In this document: positions 44,500 to 57,285 of the stretch, in pieces
How the letters are laid out: each line of letters opens with the position of its first letter
Numbering within the stretch: the stretch's first letter is position 1
Source of the DNA: Gnetum montanum
Taxonomy: Eukaryota; Streptophyta; Gnetopsida; Gnetales; Gnetaceae
DNA length: 64,000 bases
Direction: 5' to 3'
Assembly (NCBI GenBank): GCA_015680685.1
Contig: MNCI01010504.1
Location: 442,801 to 506,800 of the forward strand
Translations under genes and position numbers: made by a program
Notes under the pieces: generated by a model
The model's input: only the letters and a program-made list of their open reading frames with translations
The model's database searches: none
What the model was told of the DNA's origin: nothing

Positions 44500-45752
44500 A
44501 GTTCTTCATCGAGCCAAATATTTCATGGAAATCAACAGACACCTTTATAAGGTATGTTCCAATGGCTTGGTTCGATGGTGTGTTCCCAATGTAGATAAAT
44601 TGCAAGTTCTCTAAGATGCTCATGAGGGTCCTTGTGGGGATCATTATGTTGGGAGATGAACAGCCATTAAAATCTTGCTTGCACGATATTATTGGCCTAC
44701 ATTATTTTGGGATGCTCATCATTTCATCAAATCTTATGAGCACTGCCAACGTAATGGGGGAATAACTACTAGAATGGAGGATCCACAACAATGGATTCAA
44801 CCCTTAGAACCCTTCGACATATGGGGAATTGATTTTATGGGGCCTATTACACCAATGTATAATGGAAAAGCATGCATCATTGTTGTTGTTGACTATTTTA
44901 CAAAATAGATAGAAGTAGCCACTATTACAGACTATACATCATCTACTGTTTCATGATTTGTTTAACAAAAAATCATAAACAAGTTTGGCCTACCTCGTGC
45001 ACTTATTTCTGATAATGGTACATATTTTATAGGTGTGACTTTTTAGAAGTTGATGCAATGCTTAGGAGTTGAGCATAAATTGACTACACCATATCATCCT
45101 CAAGCGAATGGTCAAGCTAAAGTCACCAATAGGGAGATCACAAAAATATTAACACAAACCATTAGCAAATATAGGTGAGACTAGAGCACCAAACTGAATG
45201 ATGCTCTTTGGGCTTACCACTCCATGTGGAAACGCTATTCTCCCTATGAGTTAGTGTATGGTAAACTTCCAACACTTCCTATCCAAGCTGACCTCCATAC
45301 ACTATCTACAGCATGTGATCTTAACCTTAACCTCAATCTAGCACAAAAAGAATAGTTAATGAACCTTAACTTGCTAAATGAACCTATGATCCAATGAACT
45401 ACACAAGGCCTTCAACAAGCAACGTCATGACCTAAGGATTAGGAAAGTCAAATACCAACCAGGAGATAAGGTTCTGTATTTGAATCCCACACATGTGCCA
45501 CAACAAACTAAATTTCAAACACTATGGGAAGGACCTTATATCATTCATGAAACTTTCCCTTCAGGGGCCATGATGATCTATAAACCTGAAAGCCCGAATA
45601 AGAAATTATTGTTCAACATCCAGCAAACCAAACCTTTCCATGAGCCTACAACAACTAGTACTAACACTACCTCTATTAATGGACAACCTTGCTCATTATT
45701 TCAGATCTCCTCCTTCCAACTCAATCATGGGGGAGATGGCCACCAATGCTAG
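44500..45752 (+). pseudogene. pol: Integrase of element C
   Basis: The zinc-binding region is at about 44580-44760 (HEGPCGDHYVG...YEHCQRNG). The core begins FDIWGIDFMGPITP (44815-44860) with the first catalytic Asp kept; LISDNGTYF (about 45004) keeps the second. The third motif reads QANGQAKVTNR (about 45100-45130), where the catalytic Glu is Lys. The C-terminal part is open at 45480-45752 (TLWEGPYIIHETFPSGAMMIY, LLFNIQQTKPFHEP). The TCAATCATGGGGGAGATGGC motif (45721-45740) overlaps its end. Inactive. Confidence 0.8.
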
Positions 45753-47617
45753 TCATTCTGAGCCTCATTTTCTTTTGTCTTTTTTATTTTACGCATTTTT
45801 ATTTTACAACATCATTAACATTTTTTACTACTTCTTCCTCTATTACATTTTATTTGATTTACTCTCATTCATCATATAATAAGTACTCATGATGGTGGAT
45901 TGTAATATAATGGCATTGATTGCTAATGTTTGGTTTTTACCTTTGACTTTTAATGTTGATACTAAGATATGGTTTCTTTTAATATGAAAGGCAATGAGTC
46001 CACGTCACCCATCCATCCATACAACTCTATAGTCTCCCTCTATTTTGGAAATGTACTGTCCCTTTTTCTAAGTAAACTTATTAATGAATTGGTGGCTTGG
46101 TATCCTTCAAACCAAGGAAAGATTCAAATGGATTGAAAAGGATGTGACATCAAGGGGATTCAACGCATTTGTGCTAGCTATTCTCTTAGGTACTTGGATG
46201 TTTTTCATAGGTTTTCTGCCATTCCACTATTGACCAATATCAGGAAGTCAACTAAATTAAATAAGTCTTTGCATTGTGTGGTTCTCACTCAAAAAAACCT
46301 GGTGGGAATTCAAAGAACACACCTTAGATATAATAAATACACATGGGCTACAAGCACTAGTTATGGCACTAGAAAGACAAGTTACCCATGCCTAAAGGTT
46401 CCCACTAACTAAGGCCCTTTCTCGCTTCCTACTTCTCTATCTTTCTCTTGTTGGAATGGTGGTGGCTCTATGAAAGCATTCTCATTGCTTCAAGAGGATG
46501 GATTGGTCAAGTGTGTTGATGCGAGGTCACTAGATGTGGTTAGTTTTAATTTAGATTTGGGTCGAGTTTTATTAAGTCACCTTAATCACATACTACACAA
46601 GGGACTTTACACAACCTTAATTTTGGGATTCCATTCCATTCCATTCTCTCTTTCTGTATTGCTTTCCATATTCCACCTCATTGCCAATTTTACGATTAGT
46701 CTATATCTTGGTTGATGCATTATTATTCTTTGGTAAACTCTTATGGGTATGTTCTTAACCATTATTTCCATATGTCATTCCTAGAGCCTATAGACTCTTT
46801 GGTTTGTAGGTTTGTCAAGGCATAGAGGGCATGAGCCTGCTTTGGGGAGGACCCACTGGCATTCCTTTTTGATATAATTGTTAACCTTTCTCCCTTAAAC
46901 ATTTCTTGCAATCAACTATTTCTCATTTCACCCCATCAATGACATCCATTTTTATTTTGTTTTAATGGCTTCACCGTTGTTAGTACTCTCATCTTTCTTA
47001 TTCTTTTGATTTCCATCCTATTGCTCCTGGAAGTTTGCTCTCAATCATGGGGGTCCCCATTACAAATCTTTTTCATTCCATTACTTGTCTTACCCCTACA
47101 CCTTGGGTAGTTATCAGTTACAAACCTCTAACCCAGTATCTGCCATACCCACAACCTAGCCAATGTGCTTCATATTGAGGCAAGGTATCAATTGCATTAT
47201 ATCTTATCTATCCTTTCTAATTTGTGACTGTGTTATATGTGCAGATGACAATCACATGAACAATGGACTGGGATAGGAGGGAGCACTCAGGATGGACTGG
47301 AGCTAGAGCATTTACATGAAGAACATGCTTAATCTTGTGGCCAGGAATGAACAACGGTGTGCACAATTTTCACAATGGCAGCAATGCGCCTCATTTTCTA
47401 TTCTCTCTCTCTCTCTCTTCAAGCTATCACATGAGGGTCTAGATGTCATCTATGTAAAGTGTTCACCACAATGGTTATGAACACCAATGTTGTAATATGC
47501 TTGCCAATCCATTCACTAGGCACTTTGAGTCCACTTCATGTCACTGTCAGTTGTCGCTCAGTTAATAATCCCATACCTTTCCAATATTTTGTAAGGAACT
47601 CAAGGACAAATTTTCAT
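45753..47617 (+). other. Element C 3' non-coding region and ORF2 remnant
   Basis: T-rich tract 45765-45870; the ACATCAAGGGGATTC segment (about 46147); conserved block 46836-46857. A 60-nt GT...AG stretch (47185-47244) lies before ATGACAATCACATG, matching A 2415-2474. The following 280 bp aligns with A's short ORF but has stops, so no protein is supported. A CT microsatellite is at about 47402-47420. Confidence 0.65.
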
Positions 47618-48478
47618 TCAATCGTGGGGGTATGATGAGTCACGATATTGGGACTATGATATCAGATCTGCGATATCAAGTCTATGATATCAAAGCCCGC
47701 CAAGCAATATTGAACACTCGATGTCAGAACCTATCTTGTTGCCTATAAATAAGAGATGAGGGCACTTGGTTTGGTAGTTAGTTTCTTAGTCCCTTACCCA
47801 AACTATTGTAGTTTTTCCTTTTCAAAGTTAGAATTATTTCTGAGTGCCTGCAGTAGGAGTCATAAAGTGAATGGATCTTTATTCAAGCACTGTGTACCTA
47901 AGCACACCTTGTGTCTAGAAATAAAGATGAAATTTGTGATAAACCTTGCAACATTCAAAATAGCTTATTTATTACATTTAATGTTATTTACAGTTATTTC
48001 ATGCTTTCATTAGTTAATTGATGTTTTTTTATAGAGTTATTAATTTTCAAAAAGTAAGCACACTCAGTACGACCACTTCAAGCATACATGGAACACTTGG
48101 TAACCCAGTAACAACTAGTATTTGGTAATCCCAGTAGTGTACATTGGTTTAGGATGTGTCCGGCAAGTGGGGACGGATGCTGGTGTTAGGACTAGTTAAG
48201 GAATAGTTTATTAGTTAAATAAAATTAGTTACTCACTCATTTCACTTCTCCATTTTAAGCACTAGGAAAATAAAACATAAAAACCATAAAAATCATATAC
48301 CTTAAGTTTACTTAACCATACAATCATGTCGTATAAGTAAGCTTGGGAACACAACGATTGCATAACCCATCCTTGTTTTGTGAAGGTGCATAAGCACTTA
48401 GTCCTTAGAGTTTAACCAGCTTGCGCATGAACACTTGTATTCATATTGTTGGGCGTAGGGCTACCTCTCTGCTCATCA
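47618..48478 (+). repeat. Polypurine tract and 3' LTR of element C
   Basis: TCAATCGTGGGGGTA (47618-47632) precedes the 846-bp LTR (47633-48478), TGATGAG...CTCATCA. GATATC motifs at 47643-47720 are partly decayed (GATATT, AATATT). TATAAATA is at 47744-47751. The nearly matching 5' LTR and perfect target duplication support a single insertion event. Confidence 0.9.
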
Positions 48479-48760
48479 TCATTAAAGAGCTCTAGTATTG
48501 TACTTCATCTATGAATAGATTCTAGATCCAAAGACTAATAAAAACTTTCAACTTCTTTTATGAGTGTCCTAGGGAATAATATAATCTTTTGCTAGTTATT
48601 TTTGATGTTTTGCAAGGTACAAGCATCATAAAAGGCTTGCAAATGATGTGACAGATTAGCATTGTAGCCTACCTCAAACTTGGGGATATTGTTCATATCA
48701 AGTTATTACAAACTTAGGGCTTGCTGATGATGAAAGAAATTTATGGTGGAAACATTCGAG
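48479..48760 (-). pseudogene. gag: Element E (part 3 of 3): gag core, minus strand
   Basis: On the minus strand from about 48700 down it reads DMNNIPKFEVGYNANLSHHLQ, then ACTLQNIKNN, a stop, ILFPRTLIKEVE and STILELFND, which is continued by DKYQIYSKVSNL at 39915 on the other side of C. Similarity is lost above about 48760; E's gag start and 5' LTR are not found. Confidence 0.7.
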
Positions 48761-49109
48761 AAAAACTTGTTTTTGAGTTAGCAATGACTAATATAGTTTT
48801 CCTTTTCAATAAAGAGAGTATTTAGTATTAATTATATCATTTTTTGCTTCAAATATATGTTTCTTTACTTTTTCTTTTAAGAAACCATCATGTTTGTTCT
48901 TGTGAGAATAATAAATTCACAAAATTAAGATCATTAAAATTTGATATGATAACATCAACCAAAAGCTTTTAAACTACATAAAAGAGAATAGTAGATATTT
49001 GTTAAATAGTATATTTATATATGTGTGCTTAACTTATTGCGATTAAACTTATGACTAGTCACATAAACATATAGTTTTACCATGATTCTAACTAGCAAGT
49101 ATCTCAGCG

Positions 49110-49170
49110 TATCCGTTAGAATTAAACCTATGACTTATAGACCACGAGCTATAAGCTCTAACCAGGTGAG
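49110..49170 (-). repeat. tRNA-like SINE head (minus strand), tentative
   Basis: On the minus strand TGGTTAGAGC (49155-49164) looks like a pol III A box, and AGGTTTAATTCTAA (49116-49129) like a decayed B box (GGTTCGANTCC), about 25 bp apart. The intervening sequence could form an anticodon arm. The body and 3' tail are not defined. Confidence 0.35.
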
Positions 49171-49573
49171 AAATGTCTCATTGATAAAAGGTAGAAATAT
49201 TAAAATAATTACTAAAAATGAAAAAATATCATTTAAGTATGTTTGTATAGATCTAAATGATTTAGCAAACAAATAAAATGTATTATTAATATAAATTAAT
49301 ATTTAGTTACTTTTAGTATTGAAATGAAAACTTGCAGTGCCTCACCTAGCATAACTAGGATAGAGTGAAGCATCCTATGATCAAAGAAATAAAATGAATG
49401 TGTCAAATCAATAAATGTAATAGCTTTTATCTCTCTAGAATTCTTCTAAATGGGATTCTAAATTATCGTCAATTTTTTCATCTAGTGCCAGAATTTTTAC
49501 TTATTCTATCAATGCAAACAATTCTGTTAATTTTGAAAATGTTGATTTACAAGCTAGTGAGAAAAAATTTGAG

Positions 49574-49858
49574 ATGCCTTTTTCCAGAAATATCAATATA
49601 ACTAAGACACTTGATTTTTTTCTCCCTAATGGTGTATGTGAGTCATTAATAGCTAATCTTACCTCACAATATACATTCATTCCAATTTTGGATTATCTGT
49701 CTCATAATCAAAGTTTCATTTCACAGTTAAATGATGTGATGCAAAAACATGACATTCAAGTCTTTAATGTGAGGTATTATTCTTGTTTTTTTCTACTAAT
49801 TGAGCTAGGTAATGCTTTGATAGTGCAGCATGTCCTATATATAGTCTCTTATACATAA
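49574..49858 (+). CDS. Unidentified open frame, 94 codons
   Basis: MPFSRNINITKTLDFFLPNG at the start, then LTSQYTFIPILDYLSHNQSF; it overlaps another open frame (49398-49601). I do not recognise it. It has no stop for 94 codons in AT-rich sequence, no membrane signal at the start and a hydrophobic C-terminal third. It could be chance or an exon remnant. Confidence 0.15.
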   Translation: MPFSRNINITKTLDFFLPNGVCESLIANLTSQYTFIPILDYLSHNQSFISQLNDVMQKHDIQVFNVRYYSCFFLLIELGNALIVQHVLYIVSYT

Positions 49859-52154
49859 GTATGTAGCATTGATCATTTGTAAATAGACTCCAAATTTTGA
49901 TCTCTAATTTGAAGAATATTCTAAAGTTCCATGTTTTTTTTTCTTTTTTGACATATTTAATCTTCCATTGATTTTTAGAAAGATGAGTAGAAAATTATTA
50001 TTCTTCTTGATCCTATTCAACATTTAGAATCTATTTTCACACCATTTAATTTTCGTAGATATCTTTTTTATTGAAATCAATCTTCTTAACTATGCAAAGT
50101 AATTAATACTGCAAAAAGATAGAAAGACTTAAATTCAACCAATTACATATAGTAATATTCCTAATTTTTATGATTTTTATCATTGTAAATGACATTTGTT
50201 TAATGTTTTTCCTTTTCTACTCAAGAAAAAAGATGTTAAGGAAAGAAAAAATGCATTAAAAATAAAGATGAACTAAATAATCTAAAGCTAAATATACAAA
50301 AAATCAAGGTAATATCAATGATAAAAATGATGATTAAATGTCAAGAAAGAAATTACAGAAGATAGAATCTTATGTAAATTCTTTTACTACATGAAGCATT
50401 AATCAGTTTGAATAGATAACACGTAAGGATTATTTTTCCTTGTATAAAAATATTACTATCAATCCAAAGATTAAATCTTTTGTGAATGAGAGAACTACAA
50501 AAAATGCGAAAAATTTTCAATTTAAATTTAATCATGATAAAAAATATATATCAACAAACATTATTGTACCTTTCTCTCCTACAAAAGGTGATAGTTTGTC
50601 AAAAAAAACTAGTTGATACATAAAATCCTTTTTCAATTTTAAGTTTCAACATGAATATGGAAAATGATGTTAAGATTGGAATCATCTTCCCTACTAACAA
50701 TTAATTTTTCTCTCTTAATTTTTCACAGCATCTATTGTAAGGTTGTATATCTAAGTAGATATCCCTGAAATTGAAATGTTACTTCTTGCCATGTTATTTT
50801 TAGTGCTTTCTACTTAGTGATTAAGCATGTGATCTACTCTTCATTTTTTTTCTTAATAATAATATTTTTTTGAATTTTGACATATATCTCCCTTCACCCT
50901 AGGGAAAAGACCTTAAGGCTACCATTCAAGTACATGAACATACTAGTCAAAAGCATCATTTGACATATCAAATTTGATATCAACATCCTTACTAACATGT
51001 CATACCCCAAAACTAATTATAGGATAATACATGGAATTTTTTTAAGGTGTATGAATTAAGTACCTGGAAAATTATATATGTCATATGAAATACTTAGAAA
51101 GTAAAAATTTATCATTGGAAAAACCTTAGTACACTAACTGTGAAACCTTATATACCCAAATGCATAACTATACAAACCATTAAGAAATATATCCTTTACA
51201 ATATCCATGGAATAATACACCAACATCTCATATTCAAATCCTGTAAGTACAAAGTTTATATGAGATACAAGATAGATGAACCACATAGGACATTTTTACA
51301 AATCCACTTCTTAGATCCAATTATTACAAGAATATTTAAATTCTTCATTTACAATACACCATCTAGACCTTCATTACTTCTTTATCCAACTTGCACCACT
51401 AATTAAAATCTTCATTCAAGCCTCTAATCTACAATCTACATGAAACACATGTAGGAAGACTTAGTACACCTTCACCATAGACAAAAACACCTTGGTACCA
51501 CTTGAAACAAAGCTAGAATATGAGGCCCACATGCTAAAAATACATTATTAGCAAACAACAAATTACTTTAACTTATTTTTTAATCATAACAAATAACATG
51601 AATTATTAATCATAGATCATGAATTGATGCCATCTAATGATATTTCATGAGTTACCAAATCAGATATTAGAATAACTATAAGGTCAATATTAAGTTAAAC
51701 TAGCCATTAAGAACTACTTCATTAGAAATCTTACCTCTCTAGCTCACACTCAATAATAAATGTTACCTATGAGGTTTTTTTTAGGTGTGTATCAACCCTA
51801 CAGCTAACCTAATTCCTAGCTTCTCACTAACACCTAAGGTTTTCTAATATTAGATAGCACACCACTACTTAGATAGAATCCTCTAATGTCAACTTAGCAT
51901 GACTTAACCTATCAATACCATATCAATTACCTATTTCATATTTTTATTAGTTAATGAGAAAATCAAATTAAACCCTTAGATATATTTTCATATCTCTTCA
52001 ATGTTATGAAGGTATTCATACATACTTAGAATGTTAGTTAGCCACTTTGATGAATAATAAAATATTGTTACAAACATCTATGACCTCAATGATAGTGTAG
52101 ATATGATATTGCAACCTCTTATGGGAAGTGGCATTTTCAAAGTTATAGGTGTAA

Positions 52155-53335
52155 TGATGGAACAAGTTCACTCCAATATTAAATCACCTTCAAATACTAA
52201 ATCCAAATATTATGAAAAGATAAATTATTTTCTAGAAAATGAGAAAACGAGCTATCTTCAATTATTCAAAAGAGAATATTATAATAGGGTTTCCAAAACC
52301 TCTTAAAACACTTAAATGATGTTGCAAAGTAAAAGGCTTTACAACCACCTAATGATTATTCTTAATGCAATACACAACCGATAGAAAATATTTGCACAAA
52401 CTAAGACTAAGATTTTAATTAGAGAAGTAAATAAGAGACAAATACACATACGCCAATCTACACACATTGACCCTGGAGTTGCAACCACACATGTGCTCAC
52501 TCAATGTGCTCTATCACACTACTTCCAAGCTCTTCTTAACTCAAGAGCTCTCATCAAGACTTCTCCTCGTACTCTATCTTGACTTCTCTTCATACTTTGT
52601 CCATTGTACAAGCATGAAGCACCAACATATTTGTTAAGAAAATAAGATAAAAACCTAAAGAAACCTTTCATAATCTTAACTTGACATTCCCATACAATTT
52701 CTATCTTTGTCTACCTTCTTTTGGTTATTTCCCAACTTGGAACAATTAATTCTAGAAGTTTCTTAGTTGTATGAGTTATCTTTGTCCCTCTTGAGTCATC
52801 TTCTATTAAAATTTGACTTTTAGAAGAGGCATATGTTGAGTTTGAGAGATGTCTCCTTCATGGTAAATACATCTCTTATTTGTAGAAGACATCTCCTCTA
52901 TTTGGGAGATGTCTCTTCCTTAAAAAGATGTCTCTCTAGAGAAGACCACTCTTTAGATAAGATGTCTCCTCTGCATCCAAGACATCTTCTATTAAGCTCA
53001 AGGTTTAGCCAAGGCATCTCATGGACTTCCAAGATGTCTTTTCAGAGCTGAAAACCTATAAAAACTCACATGTAGGGAAGAAAAAGGACATTGGAAGAGG
53101 TGTTCCTACACTAGCTCTTCCACCCTTCAAAAAAGTGAACTCATGTAAATGAAGAAGTAGGGGTTGAAGTGATTCCCCACTCATGAATTTTGATTTCATG
53201 AACCCATACAACATCATATACACATTAATCCTTCCAATGAATCAAATATTTATGTATTTTGACTCCCTCAATGCTAGAAGCTTTCCTTTTCTTGAGTATG
53301 ATTACCTTCTTCTCCAATGAAGGGTTGGTTGATCA
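52155..53335 (-). repeat. 3' LTR of element I (minus strand)
   Basis: About 1181 bp; read on the minus strand it begins TGATCAACC (53335) after the polypurine tract GAAGGGGGCTAT and ends TTCCATCA (52155). Its 3' half aligns with the J LTR (56775-57284): AGCACATTGAGTGAG...GGTCAAT, ATTGCATTAAGAATAATCAT and ATCTTTTCATAATAT. Its U3 half contains about nine AGATGTCT/AGACATCT motifs in both orientations (52844-53040). Confidence 0.75.
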
Positions 53336-53479
53336 ATAGCCCCCTTCAACTCATCAATAATGCCTTGTATGGTCTCCTCATCAGCCGGTCCATGATAATG
53401 ATAAGATCTAAAACATTAAATACAAAATACATACCAACATCATTTGGTAAATTAATCTTAAAAGCATTCTCATTAATCT

Positions 53480-54500
53480 AGGTCTTGATCCTGAAAGGAT
53501 CCATCTTTTTTTCTTTTTTTTTCAAGTTAAAAAAGTTAACACCTCTCAACTGCTTCTTCTTCAAGTGTACACAAACCAAGTTACCAACAATGAAATCTGA
53601 TTTCCATTTACGCTCATTCCTCTTGAGGACTCTCTCTTTATTTTTCTTCTTAAGATTTTATTTTACTTTGCATGGAGATTCCTCATCTCATGCACTAAAT
53701 CAACACTTAGTTGAGCTTTTTCATCAAAGCTCTTCAAAGTGTCCACCATCTTTGAACAAGACTCATAGTTCACCTTAAATGAGCTTTTTCCAATAGCAAC
53801 ATGAAAAGAATTATTATATGGAAACTTAGTATGATACAACAAGCTTTCCCACCTATTTAGCCATCTATCAGGTAAACATCTCAATATGATTAACAAGGAT
53901 TTCTTCATCACCTCTATTTGGTCATTATATTATGGAGGATATGCACTAGAAAAATTCAAATTTTTCCTTAAAATTTTTCAAAGGGACCTTCAAAAGTGAC
54001 TTGTGAATTTGGAGTATCTATCACTATCAATATTCAAAGGAATTCCATGTAACTTCACAACATGTTGGAAAAATAAATTTGCAACATTAGAAGCATCACT
54101 TACCTTCTTGCATGGAATGAAGTATGCCATCTTGGAGAACCTATTAACAACAATAAAAATTGAATCATTCTCACTTTTGATTTTTGAAATATCACTCACA
54201 AAATCCATAAACACAAATGTCCATCCAGTCCTTTACCTCCTTTGAATTTTTGATAAGTCAAACACTCCTTCACAAATTTCAAAACTTCAGTTGTCATACC
54301 AGGCCTAAAATAGTACCTACCCACCCATTCCAATATTTTGTCCTTGCCCATATGACTTGCCATGCCTCTACAATGCTTTTCAAATAAAATATTTTTCCTA
54401 AAATCATAATTAGGAATACATACCTTTCCATTCTTAAATAATAGTTCATCTTGAATATAATAATCCCTCCACTAGTCTATCCTACTCAACAATGGTTCTT
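53480..54500 (-). pseudogene. pol: Integrase of element I
   Basis: Minus strand, high to low: the zinc region MASHMGKDKILEWVGRYYFRP (about 54365-54300); the core FMDFVSDISKIKSENDSIFIVVNRFSK (54210-54130), where the usual VVDRFSK Asp is Asn, and NIDSDRYSKFTSHF (54030-53990), catalytic Asp kept. The third motif region follows, then CLPDRWLNRWESLLYHTKFPYNNS (53880-53810). The C-terminal tail is at about 53640-53380. Stops separate these parts. Confidence 0.75.
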
Positions 54501-55760
54501 TGAGACTATTCCAAACCTACCAAAAATTAACATCATGCCAATACAAATCAACAAAATCATCCAAACCTTCCACATGGGGTATGCTAAAATTCACCATAAG
54601 CATCATAGACAAAGCATTAGTCATCACATTAGCCTTTCCACTTTTGTGCTTCAACACAAAATTGAACTCTTGAGACTATGCAACCCACTTCATGTGCTTT
54701 ACACTCATCTTCCTTTGAAAGTTTAAAAATTGTAGTGCTTTATGGTTCATCATCAAAGTGAACTCCTTGGGCAACAATGCCTCTAATGCTTGATTGCTTA
54801 AAGAATAGCATACAACACTTTTTCATATATGCGATATTTTTGACTTGACTAATTCAACTTTTTTGAAAATAAAGAAAAAGACCTACCTTCTTATGAAAAT
54901 ACTACACCAATGGTAAGTTCACTTTGGATCCACCTCTACCTCAAAAAGCTTCTCAAAATCTAGAATTACAAGCACTAGTTCACTGGTAATCTTTTCTTTC
55001 AATAATTCAAAACTCCCTTGGAGTTCATTATCCCATCTAAATTCTTTATTTTTTTCAACAACGTAAACATAGGCCACAAAATACCACTAAAATTTTTTAT
55101 GAACTATCTATAAAAACTTCCTAAACCAAGAAATGATCTTACCTCCCCCAACATTCATAGTAGTTAGCCAATCCCTAATAGCCTTTACCTTGGTAGTTTC
55201 CATTTGAATTTGATTTTTAGAAACCACATGCCCCACATATGTGATTTCCCTTTTGAAGAAATGACGTTTCTTCATATTGATTACCAATTGTGCCTCCTCT
55301 AACCTAAGATATACCATCCTCAAGTGATCCAAGTGATCTTCTTCATTAGAGCTATATACCAAAATGTCATCAAAGAAGACAATACAAATCAAGCTCTTCA
55401 ATACAGCATGCATAAACCTCATGAATGTAGCAAGTGCATTCATGAGGCCAAATGGCATCACCAACCACTCAAAAATCAATTTGGTGTCTTGAAAACTAGC
55501 TCTTCATTCATCACTAGGCTTGATTCTGATTTGATGATAACCACCTTGCAAATTAATTTTGCTAAATATTTCAGCATTTATAAGGATATCATCCATCCTT
55601 GAAATAGGAAACCTATACCTCACTGTTATCCTATTCACTACCCTAAAATCAATGCACATCCTCCATTCATTACTCTCCTTTGACACTAGCACTATTAGAA
55701 CTACATAAGGTCAAATAAATTCCCTCATGAAACCATTTGCAAGTATGTCCTCTACTTGTC
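54500..55760 (-). pseudogene. pol: Reverse transcriptase and RNase H of element I
   Basis: Minus strand: LVSKESNEWRMCIDFRVVNRI (55690-55630) and INLQGGYHQIRIKPSDE (to 55504) for the RT N-terminus; FEWLVMPFGLMNALATFMRFM (55475-55415); catalytic VFFDDILVYSSNEEDHL with the DD pair kept (FFDD at about 55366-55377); then the thumb ending FLGREI-type sequence and RNase H remnants down to 54500 with many stops. NHKALQFLNFQRKMSVKHMKW is at about 54750-54690. Confidence 0.8.
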
Positions 55761-55879
55761 TTCACAATTGAACCTACTAATTTGGTGTCATCTAGAAAGC
55801 CCTCTTGTTTGGAATGGTAGCACTAGGAATAAAATCATTCTAATGCTATACATTCTTCATTGGTGGTAATCCATCCAAT

Positions 55880-56775
55880 TTCTCCTTCAATACCTTGGGA
55901 AATTTCTCCTTCAATCCTAGCACACTTGTTAGAAGTTTAACTTGCACATCATCATGGTTAGCAGTAACTAGTTTTACAACAATAAAACTAAAACCTATTT
56001 CATCATGTTCCTTAATATATTATCTCTATTCTAGAAGTATTAAGGAAGCATTTAGTGAGCTTTTCTACCTCACTTATTTAGCTATCATGTGAATCAACTC
56101 ATGGATTTCATCAAATCTAGCTATACTCCATACATTTCTTACTCCATCAAACTAAGCACCATTGTCAAAATTCCAAGGTCTACCAAGAATTACATTAGCA
56201 TAATCAATCGGAAGCACATCACATCTCACAAGATCACGAAAAACTCCAATTTTAAATCTTCAAGTACATTGCTCCCACACCTCTTGGGGAAATCTCTAGA
56301 CAACTAATGCACTTTATAGGGTCTAGGATGAGGATTAGTTGTCAAAACTAATCTAGAAATTATTATAGAAGAAATAACAATTTCTTGGACTTCTCTACCA
56401 ATCAAAACATGAAATCATTCTCCACTAATCAAACATCTAGCTCCAATTTGAAACAACAATTTTCTATTAGAATTATCTCCTCTATTCACATTCCCCATGA
56501 ATGTACAAGAATTTAATTCAAAAAATTCCTCAATTTTTGAAGCATTAAGATTACCCATCTGAATTTCTTGGCTTGATGTCTCCTTTACCTCCATGGCTTG
56601 TACATCTTTTCCTTTCACTCCCTTGTGATGTGAACATTCTTATTACTTGTGTTCCCATTCTCTAAACTTGAAGCATTATATTTTGGATGAACTACTATCT
56701 TAACCCTTACCTCCCTTGCCTTGGTCCTTCTTGGCTTTGCCTTTCTCATCTCCACTTTTAATCTTCTTGTTATGA
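55880..56775 (-). pseudogene. gag: Protease and gag C-terminus of element I
   Basis: Minus strand: Lys/Gly-rich gag end (KIKSGDEKGKAKKDQGKGGK, 56770-56700), then VKETSSQEIQMGNLNASKIE and NRGDNSNRKLLFQIGARCLISG (56590-56420), which match J at 58505-58690 in the same order. The protease core proper, below 56420, is decayed. Confidence 0.65.
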
Positions 56776-57284
56776 CATGGAAAAACATGGAAATTCCAAG
56801 TTGTGCTTGTGGAAGGTTTCCATAGGTTTTTGTCTTGTTCTCTAATAAATATGATTAGTGTTTCATGCTTGTTACACATCAAGAGAGAGAAGATTTCATG
56901 TAGGTTCATGTGTGAGATTTAGTAAAAGAAAGAGTAAGCACATTGAGTGAGTACATAAAGGTTATAGCTCCAAGGTCAATTGTGTTGTTTGTTAACTTAT
57001 GTGTTCTAATCCTGATTGTGTGTTAAATTATCACTTCCAAGTTGTGGAAGAGATTCTCCATCGGTTTTGTCTTGCATTAAGAATAATCATTGTATGGTTG
57101 TAGAGCCATATGCTCTACATCTTTGTTTGAGTGTTTTGAGAGGTTTTGGATGTTTTGTGGGTTTTTTTCTGAATAATTGAATATAGCTAGTTATCTTATT
57201 TTCTAGCAAATAAATTATCTTTTCATAATATCTAAATTTAGTGTTGTAAGTTGATTTAACTATTGGGGTGAACTTGCTCCAACA
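56775..57284 (+). repeat. 5' LTR of element J, truncated at its start
   Basis: About 510 bp ending GAACTTGCTCCAACA. It aligns with the 3' half of the minus-strand LTR of I. The U3 half with AGATGTCT motifs is missing. A CTTCCAAGTTGTGGAAG-like segment occurs twice (about 56793 and 57033). It faces I's gag, so the two elements are arranged head to head. Confidence 0.65.
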
Positions 57285-57285
57285 T

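Larger units (their letters stand above)
39922..48478 (+). mobile_element. Element C: Athila-like LTR retrotransposon lacking protease
   Basis: 8557 bp, flanked by a perfect target duplication TCATT (39917-39921 and 48479-48483), inserted into the gag of E. It contains 5' LTR, tRNA-Asp PBS, gag, RT, RNase H, integrase, T-rich tract, conserved block, ORF2 remnant, polypurine tract and 3' LTR. The gag tail and protease are deleted. RT and integrase have catalytic changes (FMDN; Glu to Lys), so it is inactive in several ways. Confidence 0.92.
48761..52154. other. AT-rich stretch with no recognisable gene
   Basis: About 3.4 kb, with no retroelement protein motif on either strand. It contains a tRNA-like SINE head at about 49110-49170 and an unidentified open frame at 49574-49858, both listed separately. 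The remainder shows nothing I can support. Confidence 0.45.
53336..56775 (-). mobile_element. Element I: gypsy element on minus strand, gag mostly lost
   Basis: Minus-strand order: gag C-terminus (56775-56650), protease region, RT, RNase H, integrase with a C-terminal GPF-like region (MDPFRIKT, about 53500), polypurine tract, 3' LTR. Its gag tail meets the J LTR in opposite orientation at about 56775, where its own 5' part is missing. Family differs from A-E: RT active site FFDD and RT N-terminus WRMCIDFRVVN are closer to chromovirus-like elements, although no chromodomain is visible. Confidence 0.75.

Noticed and set aside
53485-53778. Plus-strand open frame rich in Phe and Leu
   Set aside because: Antisense to the integrase C-terminal part of element I.
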